This document shows, one piece after another, positions 44,685 through 53,713 of a stretch of 64,000 nucleotides of DNA. Source of the stretch: Pseudomonas sp. PD9R (lineage in GTDB: Bacteria; Pseudomonadota; Gammaproteobacteria; Pseudomonadales; Pseudomonadaceae). Position 1 is the first letter of the stretch. Each line of letters begins with the position of its first letter. The stretch is taken from assembly GCF_019200975.1 (NCBI RefSeq), contig NZ_JAHTMR010000006.1:124001-188000 (forward strand), in the 5' to 3' direction. Under the pieces are notes generated by a model. The model was not told the origin of the DNA, made no database searches, and worked only from the letters and a program-made list of their open reading frames with translations. Position numbers and translations under genes: made by a program.

Positions 44685-46022
44685 ATGACTTTCGCCACCC
44701 TTGGCCTGATCGAACCCTTGCTGCGCTCCCTTGAGACGCTCGGCTACCAGACTCCGACGCCGGTTCAGGCGCAAGCCATTCCGGCGGTGCTGGCCGGTCG
44801 CGACCTGATGGCTGCCGCCCAGACCGGCACCGGCAAGACCGCCGGTTTCGCGCTGCCACTGCTGCAATTGCTGGCCATGGAAGGACCGAAAGTCACCGCC
44901 AACTCGGTGCGTGCGCTGATTCTGGTGCCGACCCGCGAACTGGCCGAACAGGTTCACGAAGCCGTGCGCCAGTACGCCGAAAACCTGCCATTGCGCACCT
45001 ACGCGGTTTATGGCGGCGTCAGCATCAACCCGCAAATGATGAAATTGCGCAGCGGTGTCGATCTGCTGGTGGCGACCCCGGGCCGTTTGCTCGACCTGTT
45101 CCGCCAGAACGCGCTGAAGTTCAACCAGCTGCAAACCCTGGTGCTGGACGAAGCCGACCGCATGCTCGACCTGGGTTTTTCCGAAGAGCTGGCGAACATT
45201 TACCGTGCGCTGCCGAAGAAACGTCAGACGCTGCTGTTCTCCGCGACCTTCTCTGATGACATCCGCCTGCTGGCCGGGCAAATGCTCAACGACCCGTTGA
45301 CCGTCGAAGTCAGCCCGCGCAACGTCGCTGCCAACACCGTCAAGCAATGGGTGGTAACGGTGGACAAGAAGCGCAAGCCGGAACTGTTCGTGCACTTGAT
45401 GCGCAAGGGCAAATGGAAGCAGGTGCTGGTGTTCGCCAAAACCCGCAACGGCGTGGACGCACTGGTGGAAAAACTCCAGGGTCTGGGCATCAATGCCGAC
45501 GGCATCCATGGCGACAAACCGCAGGCGACCCGTCAGCGTGCGCTGGACCGTTTCAAACTCAGTGAAGTGCAGATCCTGGTGGCCACTGATGTTGCCGCCC
45601 GTGGGCTGGACATCGAAGACCTGCCGTTGGTGGTCAATTTCGATTTGCCGATCGTGGCAGAGGATTACATCCATCGCATCGGTCGTACCGGGCGCGCGGG
45701 CTCTACCGGCGAGGCAATTTCCCTGGTTTGTGCTGATGAAGTGAATCTTCTGTCGGCCATCGAGACATTGACCCGTCAGACGCTCAAGCGTCAGAACGAG
45801 CCTGACTTCGAACCTGAGCACCGCGTGCCGGACACGGATGCCAGCGGTCAGGTAATCAAGAAACCGAAAAAACCGAAAAAGCCAAAGACCTCCGGTGGTG
45901 GCGGCAAGCGCAACCTTGGCAAGTGGGTGGATACCGGCGAGGCGTCGGCACCGGAACCTTCGGTCAAGCCTGTGCGAAAAGTGCCGGTGTTCAATACCGG
46001 GCCGCGTAAGCGCAAGCCTTGA
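44685..46022 (+). CDS. rhlE: DEAD-box RNA helicase RhlE
   Basis: RhlE-type helicases remodel RNA in ribosome assembly and mRNA decay, and in pseudomonads affect cold growth. The 445-residue product shows the Q motif GYQTPTPVQAQAIP, AQTGTGKT (I), VLDEADRMLDLGF (II), SATFS (III), and HRIGRTGRAG (VI). The C-terminal tail (from about residue 385) is basic and rich in Lys and Pro, typical of an RNA-binding extension. I used ATG 44685 (MTFATLGLIEP); an in-frame ATG at 44631 adds 18 residues unlike the family. Confidence 0.93.
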   Translation: MTFATLGLIEPLLRSLETLGYQTPTPVQAQAIPAVLAGRDLMAAAQTGTGKTAGFALPLLQLLAMEGPKVTANSVRALILVPTRELAEQVHEAVRQYAENLPLRTYAVYGGVSINPQMMKLRSGVDLLVATPGRLLDLFRQNALKFNQLQTLVLDEADRMLDLGFSEELANIYRALPKKRQTLLFSATFSDDIRLLAGQMLNDPLTVEVSPRNVAANTVKQWVVTVDKKRKPELFVHLMRKGKWKQVLVFAKTRNGVDALVEKLQGLGINADGIHGDKPQATRQRALDRFKLSEVQILVATDVAARGLDIEDLPLVVNFDLPIVAEDYIHRIGRTGRAGSTGEAISLVCADEVNLLSAIETLTRQTLKRQNEPDFEPEHRVPDTDASGQVIKKPKKPKKPKTSGGGGKRNLGKWVDTGEASAPEPSVKPVRKVPVFNTGPRKRKP

Positions 46023-46045
46023 TTAGCTGCGGCGTCTGTTAGGTT

Positions 46046-46116
46046 GCCATCGCGAGCAGGCTCGCTCCCACATTTGGAATGCATTTTCCTGTAGGAGTGA
46101 GCCTGCTCGCGATGGG
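46046..46116. repeat. Inverted repeat, family D
   Basis: CCATCGCGAGCAGGCTCGCTC and its near-inverse lie around a 25-base centre between converging genes. The unit differs from the GATCGCAGCC type and appears only here in the window. Confidence 0.8.
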
Positions 46117-46129
46117 CGCGCCGCAATCT

Positions 46130-47371
46130 TCAGTCCTTGCGCTGTAACCACTCAAGCATTCCGAGTCCGGCCGCTCGCCCACTGGCGAAACACGCAGTCA
46201 GCAGATAGCCGCCCGTCGGCGCTTCCCAATCGATCATCTCTCCCGCGCAGAACACGCCAGGCAGTTGCTTGAGCATCAACCGTTCATCCATCGCTTCGAA
46301 CAGCACACCGCCAGCGCTGCTGATGGCTTCGTCCAGTGGGCGGGTTTTTACCAGGGGCAGTGGCAGTGCCTTGATCGATCTGGCCAGGGACGTCATGTCT
46401 GCAAAGGTGTCGGCAGATGTCAGTTCCCGCAGCAACGCCGCTTTCACCCCATCGATTCCCAACTGACTGTGCAGGTGTTTGGCCATGGAACGGGAACCGC
46501 GCGGTTTGCTCAATGCAGCCTGGACTTTATCCACAGGCTTGCCCGGCAGAAGGTCAAGATGAATGGTTGCCGAACCGTGCTGGTTGATCGCCTCGCGAAT
46601 TGAGGCCGAATGGGCGTAGATCAAACTGCCCTCGATCCCGGTTGCCGTGATCACACATTCACCGAGCCGTGGTACGTCATCGTTGAGGCCTATAGCGATG
46701 TTTTTCAGCGGAGCACCGGCGAATTTGCTGACCATCAACTCGCTCCAGGCGTGCACCTCGAAGCCACAATTACTCGGTTGCAGTGGCGCAAGTCCTACGC
46801 CGCGCTGCTCCAGAGGCAGCATCCAGGCACCGTCCGAACCCAAACGCGACCAACTGCCGCCGCCAAGGGCGAGCAGGGTAGCGTCGGCTTGAATGGTGTT
46901 TTCGCCTTCAGGGCTGGCGATGCGCAATCCGCCACGCTCATCCCAACCGAGCCAGCGGTGGCGGGTGTGGATAACTACGCCGCTGTCGCGCAGGCGCTTG
47001 AGCCAGGCACGTAGCAGGGGAGCGGCTTTCATGTCGGTGGGAAAGACCCGGCCAGAGCTGCCGACGAAGGTTTCGATGCCCAGTTCATGAATCCACTGGC
47101 ACAACGCCTCGGCGCCGAAGGCGCGCAGCAGCGGTGCGATTTGCGGTGCACGTTCGGCGTAGCGTGAGAGGAACGCCGGGTAGGCTTCGGAGTGGGTGAT
47201 GTTCATGCCGCCTACACCCGCGAGCAGAAACTTCCTGCCGACTGAAGGCATGCCGTCGTACAAATCGACTTTGACCCCCGCCTGACTCAGCACTTCAGCC
47301 GCCATCAGACCGGCGGGGCCGCCGCCGATGATGGCGACGTGGGAAGGGGAGGAGGTTGCGTGCTGGGTCAT
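46130..47371 (-). CDS. YhiN/BaiN-like NAD(P)/FAD-dependent oxidoreductase (TIGR03862)
   Basis: The 413-residue flavoprotein has the dinucleotide-binding start VAIIGGGPAGLMAAEVLSQ, the GRKFLLAGVGGMNITHSE stretch of the HI0933/YhiN family, and a final FAD motif CAGEMIDWEAPTGGYLLTAC. The subgroup with the inserted, shorter middle domain is usually filed as TIGR03862. The reaction is unknown in Pseudomonas. I used ATG 47371; a frame extension of 17 codons has no match to the family. It is alone on the minus strand, with a REP pair upstream. Confidence 0.88.
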   Translation of the reverse strand: MTQHATSSPSHVAIIGGGPAGLMAAEVLSQAGVKVDLYDGMPSVGRKFLLAGVGGMNITHSEAYPAFLSRYAERAPQIAPLLRAFGAEALCQWIHELGIETFVGSSGRVFPTDMKAAPLLRAWLKRLRDSGVVIHTRHRWLGWDERGGLRIASPEGENTIQADATLLALGGGSWSRLGSDGAWMLPLEQRGVGLAPLQPSNCGFEVHAWSELMVSKFAGAPLKNIAIGLNDDVPRLGECVITATGIEGSLIYAHSASIREAINQHGSATIHLDLLPGKPVDKVQAALSKPRGSRSMAKHLHSQLGIDGVKAALLRELTSADTFADMTSLARSIKALPLPLVKTRPLDEAISSAGGVLFEAMDERLMLKQLPGVFCAGEMIDWEAPTGGYLLTACFASGRAAGLGMLEWLQRKD

Positions 47372-47437
47372 GGCGTGCGCTGCGGGTAGGCTGAACAAGC
47401 CGGGCATTCTACCAGCACCCATCCTTGGGAGTTGTCA

Positions 47438-47517
47438 TGCAGGAGCTGCCGCAGGCTGCGATCTTTTGATCTTGATTGCTGAAGATCAAAAGATCGCAGC
47501 CTGCGGCAGCTCCTGCA
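47438..47517. repeat. REP pair, family A1, ends outward
   Basis: TGCAGGAGCTGCCGCAGGC opens and its inverse closes, with GATCTTTTGATC and GATCAAAAGATC inward. It lies between the HDAC-like gene end and the flavoprotein start, upstream of the latter. Confidence 0.87.
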
Positions 47518-47657
47518 TTTTGTTATGTGGTGCTTTCAGGGGGTGGTCAAAAAATGATCTGTGTTCTGTAGCCTGCGCACTGCGTGGGCTGTAGTCCCTT
47601 TCACTCAGGTTATCCACAGGCAGTTCCACAGGCATTGTGGGTAAAAGCATCCACAAC

Positions 47658-48578
47658 TCAGTGACAACCTGAAGACTCCCAGACCCGCTGCGCGCTGTGA
47701 TGCAGGATGCCGTGGCGGCGGGCCAGGGCCTGGCGGTCTTTGCTGTAGCCGCCGCCGATCACTCCAACCACCGGAATATCGCGACCCAGGCAATGGCGCA
47801 TCACGCTTTCGTCGCGGGCGGCGACGCCTTCATCTGTCAGCTTCAGGTAACCAAGGGCGTCGTCCTTGTGCACATCGACACCCGCGTCGTACAGCACCAG
47901 ATCCGGCTGATAGAGCGGCAACAAATAGTTGAGTGCGTCATCCACCACCTTCAGGTAATCGGCATCGCCCATGCCGTTGGGCAATGGAATGTCCCAGTCG
48001 CTTTCGGCCTTGCGTGCAGGAAAGTTCTTTTCGCAATGCAGGGAAACGGTGATCGCCTCCGGGGTGTTGTGCAGGATGCGTGCAGTCCCGTCGCCCTGAT
48101 GCACGTCGCAATCGAAGATCAGCACCCGATTCACCCGGCCACTTTCCAACAGGAAATGGCTGATCACCGCCAGGTCATTGAAGATGCAGAACCCGGCCGG
48201 ATGGTCGTAGTGCGCATGATGGGTGCCGCCCGCCAGGTGACAGGCCAAGCCATGTTCCAGCGCCTGTTCGGCCGCCAGAATCGAGCCGCCGACCGCGCGC
48301 ACCGTGCGCCGGGCCAGCGCTTCGCTCCATGGCAAGCCAAGTCGGCGCTGATCCTCGCGGGATAATTCGCCGCCCATGTAGCGGTCGATATACGAAGGGT
48401 CATGGGCGAGAGCGAGAATCTCCGCCGGGCACAGTTCGGGACGCAGCAGGTCAGTGTCGCGGGTCAGGCCGCTGTCCACCAGGTGATCACGCAGCAGGCG
48501 AAACTTGTCCATGGGGAAGCGGTGATCCGCCGGAAATTCGGGGCTGTAGTCTTCGTGATAGATCAACGGCAGGGGCAT
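47658..48578 (-). CDS. Histone deacetylase family protein
   Basis: The 306-residue protein has the arginase/deacetylase fold: GGTHHAHYDHPAGFCIFND (His pair and charge relay), IFDCDVHQGDGTA (zinc ligands Asp and His), and LYDAGVDVHKDDALG (third ligand region). Bacterial members deacetylate polyamines or acetylated proteins such as acetyl-CoA synthetase; the substrate here is open. I used ATG 48578 (MPLPLIYHED), the family N-terminus, over an upstream extension of 19 codons. The gene is divergent from a GNAT acetyltransferase, which invites an opposing-activity idea. Confidence 0.9.
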   Translation of the reverse strand: MPLPLIYHEDYSPEFPADHRFPMDKFRLLRDHLVDSGLTRDTDLLRPELCPAEILALAHDPSYIDRYMGGELSREDQRRLGLPWSEALARRTVRAVGGSILAAEQALEHGLACHLAGGTHHAHYDHPAGFCIFNDLAVISHFLLESGRVNRVLIFDCDVHQGDGTARILHNTPEAITVSLHCEKNFPARKAESDWDIPLPNGMGDADYLKVVDDALNYLLPLYQPDLVLYDAGVDVHKDDALGYLKLTDEGVAARDESVMRHCLGRDIPVVGVIGGGYSKDRQALARRHGILHHSAQRVWESSGCH

Positions 48579-48652
48579 GATGATTTCATTCAGGAATGAA
48601 TGAAGGATCCTACCAGCGTTGTAGACTTGCGACATGGAAACGGGGGAACACG

Positions 48653-49222
48653 ATGGAGCCGATACTGGAACTTGCGAGCGCGCGATTGCTGTTGCGGCAG
48701 TGGCGCGATGAGGATTTGCCGGAATTTGCGGCGATGTGTGCCGATCCTCAGGTCATGCGTTATTTTCCGGAGCCGCTGAGTCGACTGGAAAGTGCTTCAT
48801 TGATCGGGCGAATCAGAGGTCATTTTTCCGAGCATGGCTTCGGTTTGTGGGCGTTGGAACGCAAGGACACCGGGCAGTTCATTGGCTTTACCGGGCTCGG
48901 TGTGGTGGGTTTCGATGCACCGTTCACCCCGGCCATCGAGATCGGCTGGCGTCTGGCGCGGGAACATTGGGGGCTGGGCTATGCCAGTGAAGCGGCGTGG
49001 ACCGCTCTGCGTTGCGGGTTTGACCGGTTGGCGCTGAACGAGGTGGTCTCGTTTACCGCCGACAGCAACTTGCCATCGCAGAAAGTCATGCAGGCCATCG
49101 GCATGCATCATGCCCCGGCCGATGACTTCGAACACCCGAACCTGATCGTCGATCATCCCCTGCGTCACCACGTGCTGTATCGCATCAGCCGTGAACAATG
49201 GCTGCAAACCTTGCATGGATAA
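48653..49222 (+). CDS. GNAT family N-acetyltransferase, RimJ/RimL type
   Basis: The 189-residue product matches the RimJ/RimL-like GNAT group: LASARLLLRQWRDEDLPEFA at the start, FIGFTGLGVVGFD, then EIGWRLAREHWGLGYASEA with the acetyl-CoA pyrophosphate loop, and NLPSQKVMQAIGM near the C-terminus. Targets of this group are often protein N-termini or small amines; none can be named here. It starts divergent from the deacetylase-like gene, 74 bases apart. Confidence 0.9.
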   Translation: MEPILELASARLLLRQWRDEDLPEFAAMCADPQVMRYFPEPLSRLESASLIGRIRGHFSEHGFGLWALERKDTGQFIGFTGLGVVGFDAPFTPAIEIGWRLAREHWGLGYASEAAWTALRCGFDRLALNEVVSFTADSNLPSQKVMQAIGMHHAPADDFEHPNLIVDHPLRHHVLYRISREQWLQTLHG

Positions 49223-49325
49223 GCCGGCTCGGACGTTTACAATGGCCCCATCGGCCCTGGCCAGAAACTGAATCGGCCGCCGCAGCCAAGACTGCGCGGC
49301 ATTGCGTTGTGTGAGGAGAGTCTGA

Positions 49326-50195
49326 ATGAGCCAAGTGTTGGATGATCTGGTCGACCTGCTGACCCTGGAACCGATTGAAGAAAACCTGTTCCGTGGCCGC
49401 AGCCAGGACCTGGGTTTCCGTCAGTTGTTCGGCGGCCAGGTACTCGGCCAGTCCCTGTCGGCCGCCAGTCAGACTGTCGAAGAGGCGCGCCATGTGCATT
49501 CGATGCACGGCTACTTCTTGCGTCCGGGCGATGCCGCGTTACCGGTGGTGTATCAGGTTGACCGGGTGCGCGATGGCGGCAGTTTCAGCACGCGCCGGGT
49601 GACGGCGATCCAGAAGGGCCACCCGATCTTCACTTGCAGCGCTTCGTTCCAGTACGACGAAGAAGGCTTCCAGCATCAAACCGAAATGCCGAAAGTGGTC
49701 GGCCCGGAAAACCTGCCATCGGAGCTGGAACTGACTCAGCAACGCGCGCACCTGATCCCCGAGAAGATGCGCGAAAAACTGCTGTGCCCCAAACCGATCG
49801 AATTCCGACCGATCACCGAGAAAGATCCCTACAACCCGCTGCCTTCCGATCCGATCAAGTACGTCTGGTTTCGCGCCGATGGCGCCTTGGCCGATTCCCC
49901 GGCACTGCATAAATACCTGCTGGCCTATGCCTCGGATTTCGGTCTGTTGACCACCTCGATGCAGCCCCATGGCAAATCGGTCTGGCACAAGGACATGCAG
50001 GTTGCCAGCCTTGATCATGCGTTGTGGTTCCACGCCGATCTGCGCGCCGATGACTGGTTGCTGTACGCGATGGACAGCCCGTGGGCCGGCAATTCCCGTG
50101 GGTTCTCCCGTGGCAGCGTGTTCAACCGCGCTGGGCAACTGGTGGCTTCGGTCACTCAGGAAGGCCTGATTCGTCATCGCAAGGATTGGGCATGA
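49326..50195 (+). CDS. tesB: Acyl-CoA thioesterase II
   Basis: TesB hydrolyses medium- and long-chain acyl-CoA in the cytosol. The 289-residue double hot-dog protein has FRQLFGGQVLGQSLSAA near the start, GGSFSTRRVTAIQKG in the first half, and SLDHALWFH and SPWAGNSRGFSRG in the second, with the active Asp and Gln in these last stretches. A good SD (GAGGAGAG) precedes the ATG. The stop overlaps the HAD gene start by 4 bp (ATGA). Confidence 0.94.
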   Translation: MSQVLDDLVDLLTLEPIEENLFRGRSQDLGFRQLFGGQVLGQSLSAASQTVEEARHVHSMHGYFLRPGDAALPVVYQVDRVRDGGSFSTRRVTAIQKGHPIFTCSASFQYDEEGFQHQTEMPKVVGPENLPSELELTQQRAHLIPEKMREKLLCPKPIEFRPITEKDPYNPLPSDPIKYVWFRADGALADSPALHKYLLAYASDFGLLTTSMQPHGKSVWHKDMQVASLDHALWFHADLRADDWLLYAMDSPWAGNSRGFSRGSVFNRAGQLVASVTQEGLIRHRKDWA

Positions 50196-50785
50196 GCCTG
50201 GCCGATGTGCGCCACTGGGTGTTCGACATGGACGGCACCCTGACGGTGGCCGTGCATGATTTCGCGGCCATTCGCGTGGCATTGGCGATCCCTGCCGAAG
50301 ACGACATCCTGACCCACCTTGCCGCGTTGCCGGCTGAAGAAGCAGCAGCGAAGCATGCGTGGTTGCTGGAGCATGAGAGGGATCTCGCGCTCGGGTCGAA
50401 ACCGGCACCGGGTGCCGTGGCACTTGTGCGTGAATTGGCCGGGCGCGGTTATCGTCTGGGCATCCTCACGCGCAATGCCCGTGAGCTGGCGCATGTCACG
50501 CTGGAGGCCATCGGCCTGGCGGACTGCTTTGCTGTTGAAGATGTGCTGGGCCGTGACGAAGCACCGCCGAAACCACATCCCGGTGGTTTGCTGAAACTGG
50601 CCGAAGCGTGGAATGTGCCGGCGAGTGAGATGGTGATGGTCGGTGATTACCGCTTTGATCTGGATTGCGGGCGAGCGGCGGGCGCGCGGACCGTGTTGGT
50701 GAATTTGCCGGATAATCCGTGGCCGGAATTGACTGATTGGCATGCGGCGGATTGTCTGGCGTTGCGGCAGATGTTGTTGGTCTAG
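50192..50785 (+). CDS. HAD-like phosphatase
   Basis: The 197-residue hydrolase has the HAD motifs WVFDMDGTLT (nucleophile Asp), LGILTRNAREL (motif II Thr), the Lys of PPKPHPGGLL (III), and MVGDYRFDLDCGRAAGA (IV). The small helical cap points to a phosphoglycolate-phosphatase-like subgroup. The substrate is unknown. The start overlaps tesB, so they are co-translated, although no functional link is obvious. Confidence 0.9.
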   Translation: MSLADVRHWVFDMDGTLTVAVHDFAAIRVALAIPAEDDILTHLAALPAEEAAAKHAWLLEHERDLALGSKPAPGAVALVRELAGRGYRLGILTRNARELAHVTLEAIGLADCFAVEDVLGRDEAPPKPHPGGLLKLAEAWNVPASEMVMVGDYRFDLDCGRAAGARTVLVNLPDNPWPELTDWHAADCLALRQMLLV

Positions 50786-50789
50786 TTTT

Positions 50790-50850
50790 TCAAGATCAAA
50801 AGATCGCAGCCTTCGGCAGCTTCTACAGGGGGAGTGCGATCTTTGATTTT
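50790..50850. repeat. Degenerate REP copy, family A1
   Basis: One intact arm (AAGATCAAAAGATCGCAGCC onward) is followed by a truncated partner, GTGCGATCTTTGATTTTT. The inner part is lost. It lies between converging genes and ends at the stop of the next gene. Confidence 0.75.
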
Positions 50851-51806
50851 TATTGAAACAACGCTTTCTGCCCCTCCGGTGATGTAAACATCCCATACCC
50901 GTCATGCCCGGCCCCGGGCACTTCGATCAGCTGCTGATTCAATCCTTGTGGCTGCAACCGCTTCAAATACTCGAAATAACTACGCCCACGGGCCAATCGA
51001 TAAGCGCCCTGTGCCTCGGCTTCGCAACCCTTATCCAGTGCCGGATGATTCGGGTCGATGTCCTGTTGTCCTAGTAGATAAACGATGTCGCGTTTGACGT
51101 ACCTTTCTTGCAGCTGCGCAGGCGTTTTCCCTTCGGCGTAGGCGGGCAAATCGGTCAGGCCATATTTCCACCGATTGAAATCCGGGCACTTGGCATGGTT
51201 GAAAGCGACAGGTCGACGCTCATCGAAATACGCATAGGAAGACGGGTTGGCAATCACGTAGCGCACCTGCACACCGGCAGCGTCGAGAACCGGCTGATCG
51301 TGCCCCAGCATGGCGTAACGCTGAACCACCTGAGCGCCGCCCGAGTGGCCGGCGATAACGATTTGCTTCACATCCGGAAACTGCTCGCGATCACCCAGGC
51401 GGGCGACGATTTCGTCCAGTGCCTCGTAGGAACTCATTCGAAGCGGCGCTGTGGAGTCGCCACCGGCCATCCACTCATTGCCCTGCCAGCGCAACACCGT
51501 ATCGGCAATTGGGTGCATCGCAACGTCGGTTTCATTGAGAAATTGCGGGGCGATCACCAGCGTCGTCGCGCTTTGCCCCGCCAGTTCCGCTGCGTGTTCG
51601 CCGCTCTGCAGGTAGGTCTGCGCATTGCGCAAACGACCGTGAACGATGATCAGCACTCGCTCGATTTTGGCCGGCGCCGGGCTGATGCCCACCGCCATTT
51701 CACCGGCCTTCAACAACAGGCGCCCCGGACTGACCTCTTTGACCCCATGCTCGGCGGCCCAAGTACTTGTGCAGGTGATCAGTAACGCCAACAACCATTT
51801 TTTCAT
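50850..51806 (-). CDS. Exported alpha/beta hydrolase
   Basis: The 318-residue protein has a signal peptide (MKKWLLALLITCTSTWAA) and an alpha/beta hydrolase fold with LIIVHGRLRNAQTYL (oxyanion region) and the nucleophile elbow IAGHSGGAQVV. A final His lies in VPGAGHDGYGM. It is a likely periplasmic esterase or lipase of unknown substrate. Its ATG directly follows the stop of the metallopeptidase gene upstream with no gap, so the two are one operon. Confidence 0.88.
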   Translation of the reverse strand: MKKWLLALLITCTSTWAAEHGVKEVSPGRLLLKAGEMAVGISPAPAKIERVLIIVHGRLRNAQTYLQSGEHAAELAGQSATTLVIAPQFLNETDVAMHPIADTVLRWQGNEWMAGGDSTAPLRMSSYEALDEIVARLGDREQFPDVKQIVIAGHSGGAQVVQRYAMLGHDQPVLDAAGVQVRYVIANPSSYAYFDERRPVAFNHAKCPDFNRWKYGLTDLPAYAEGKTPAQLQERYVKRDIVYLLGQQDIDPNHPALDKGCEAEAQGAYRLARGRSYFEYLKRLQPQGLNQQLIEVPGAGHDGYGMFTSPEGQKALFQ

Positions 51807-52700
51807 TTACAGATTTTTCGCCGCGAAGGTGTCGCACTGGCCAACCTGGCCTTGGGCGAAACCGGTTTTGAACCAGCGCACCCGTTGCGCCGACGTACCA
51901 TGGGTAAATGAATCAGGCACCACGCGGCCTTGACCCTGTTGCTGCAAACGGTCGTCGCCGATGGCGTTTGCCGCATTCAATGCTTCTTCGATGTCACCCG
52001 GTTCCAGCCAGTTCAGGCGTTTCTGCGCATTGTTGGCCCAGACCCCGGCCAGGCAATCGGCCTGCAGTTCCTGACGCACCAGCAAGCCGCCATCGCCTTC
52101 CATCTGTCGGCCCTGCTGGCGGGCTGCCTGAATTTTCGCGGAAACACCGAGCAAGGTCTGCACGTGGTGTCCGACTTCGTGAGCGATCACGTAGGCCTGG
52201 GCGAAGTCGCCCGCGGCGGAAAAGCGTTGCGACATCTCCTGGAAAAACGCCATGTCCAGATAGACCTTCTGGTCGGCCGGGCAATAGAACGGGCCGGTTG
52301 CCGAGGTCGCCAGACCACAGGCCGAATTGACCCGATTACTGAATAGCACCAGGGTCGGCTCTTTATATTGCCGGCCGGCCTGCTGGAAGATCTGCCCCCA
52401 TGTGTCTTCGGTATCGCCAAGGATCGAGCGGACGAACTCGGCCCCTTCATCATTGGCCGGTGGCGCCTTGCGGGTCTGGCTGGTGGTCGGTGCCGATTGC
52501 TGGCTCGTTTGCCCGGTCAGTTGACCGAGGATCTGCAATGGGTCCTGGCCAGTGATCCAGCCGATCCCGACGATCAGGATGATCGCGGTCAGGCTCAGGC
52601 CCTTGCCGCCTCCAAAGCGCATCCCGCCGCCACCGCCGCCGACATCATCGCCACGGGCATCGACCACGTTGTCGCTGCGTCGGCCTTTTTTCCATAGCAT
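51807..52700 (-). CDS. ypfJ: Neutral zinc metallopeptidase, YpfJ family
   Basis: The 297-residue protein starts MLWKKGRRSDNVVDARG, has one membrane helix (LSLTAIILIVGIGWITG), and the zinc-binding HExxH in VIAHEVGHHVQTLLG with the third ligand in EELQADC-like ELQADCLAG. The family is anchored in the inner membrane with the domain outside; its substrates are not known. I used ATG 52700, where the family N-terminus begins, over a 67-codon extension into non-coding sequence. Confidence 0.93.
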   Translation of the reverse strand: MLWKKGRRSDNVVDARGDDVGGGGGGMRFGGGKGLSLTAIILIVGIGWITGQDPLQILGQLTGQTSQQSAPTTSQTRKAPPANDEGAEFVRSILGDTEDTWGQIFQQAGRQYKEPTLVLFSNRVNSACGLATSATGPFYCPADQKVYLDMAFFQEMSQRFSAAGDFAQAYVIAHEVGHHVQTLLGVSAKIQAARQQGRQMEGDGGLLVRQELQADCLAGVWANNAQKRLNWLEPGDIEEALNAANAIGDDRLQQQGQGRVVPDSFTHGTSAQRVRWFKTGFAQGQVGQCDTFAAKNL

Positions 52701-52879
52701 GTGAGAATCCTCAGTTTGTCCGTGCGATGAGTGTTGCCGCTGAGTGGGAGCGGCGCCAGTCCGGTCGTCCGGCTTTTGACGCGCACGCCCCGATTCCCGG
52801 CAACCCCTGACAGGTTGCCGAGAACATTTCAGGCTTGTATTGAACACGGATAACCCAACGAATTCCGTCAGGCGACGGT

Positions 52880-53713
52880 TTATTCGTCGAATGCATCCCA
52901 CGCCGGGGCAAAGTCCGGGCTGACCAGACGCTCGCGTTTGGACAGGCTGGCGATCAATGCTCGGTCCTCGTCATCCAGTTGCACGTGCAGCGCCGCGAGA
53001 TTGGCCAGTTGATTGGCCTCGCTGCTGGCCTTGGGAATGGCGGCCACGTTCGGTTGATCCAGTAACCATTTGAGCGCTACTTGAGTCGGTAGCACGCCAT
53101 GTTTCGCGGCGATCTGCCGAATCTGCGGAACATCGGAAACCTTGTTGCGTGCCAGCGGCGAGTAGGCCGTCAGCGCCAGTTCGTGCTGACGGGCATAGTC
53201 CAGCAAGGCGTTCTGGCCGAGCAAGACGTGGTATTCGACCTGGATCGCTGACAGCGGCGCGCCCAGTTCCTCGACGACTTTGCGCAACAGCGGCAGTGGG
53301 AAGTTCGCCACACCAATGTTGCGGGCCAGACCTTGTTCCTTGATCGACACCAGCGTTTCGATTGTGCGCGGCAAGTCCCAATCGGTGGTCGGCCAATGAA
53401 TCATGAACAGGTCGACGTATTCGCTGCGCAAAGCCTTGAGACTGCGGTCCATGGAGTGACGCATGGAATCGGGTTGCAGTTGGTCCCACCAGACCTTGGT
53501 GGTGAGGTGGATCTGATCACGAGGCGTCGGACTGTTCGCCAGCGCCTGACCGACCGCGTCCTCGTTGTTGTAAGCCGCCGCCGTATCGATATGCCGATAG
53601 CCCAATGCCAAAGCCTGCTCCACAGCGTGGGTGCATTCTTCGCCTAGCATCGGCCAGGTGCCGAGTCCGAGCTTGGGCATGTTCAATCCCTGGGCATTAA
53701 CGATGTGCTGCAT
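52880..53713 (-). CDS. Aldo/keto reductase
   Basis: The 277-residue protein has the AKR catalytic tetrad: Asp and Tyr in HIDTAAAYNNEDAVG, Lys in LTTKVWWDQ, and His in DLFMIHWPTTD, with the C-terminal IPKASSEANQLANLAAL binding NADPH phosphate. It resembles YeaE/DkgB-type reductases. The ATG at 53713 lies 17 bp inside the end of the upstream flavoprotein gene, after an AGGAG SD, so the two are coupled. This puts it in the catabolic cluster, probably acting on a carbonyl intermediate. Confidence 0.9.
   Translation of the reverse strand: MQHIVNAQGLNMPKLGLGTWPMLGEECTHAVEQALALGYRHIDTAAAYNNEDAVGQALANSPTPRDQIHLTTKVWWDQLQPDSMRHSMDRSLKALRSEYVDLFMIHWPTTDWDLPRTIETLVSIKEQGLARNIGVANFPLPLLRKVVEELGAPLSAIQVEYHVLLGQNALLDYARQHELALTAYSPLARNKVSDVPQIRQIAAKHGVLPTQVALKWLLDQPNVAAIPKASSEANQLANLAALHVQLDDEDRALIASLSKRERLVSPDFAPAWDAFDE

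Noticed and set aside
47610..47618. DnaA-box matches (TTATCCACA) here, at 46527-46535 and at 56985-56993
   Set aside because: They are kilobases apart, two lie inside genes, and there is no AT-rich unwinding region or dnaA/dnaN neighbour. A few such 9-mers are expected in 64 kb.
53697..53713. Frameshift or fusion between the flavoprotein and aldo/keto reductase
   Set aside because: Both proteins have complete termini and a proper AGGAG site precedes the second start; the 17-bp overlap is a normal coupled junction.
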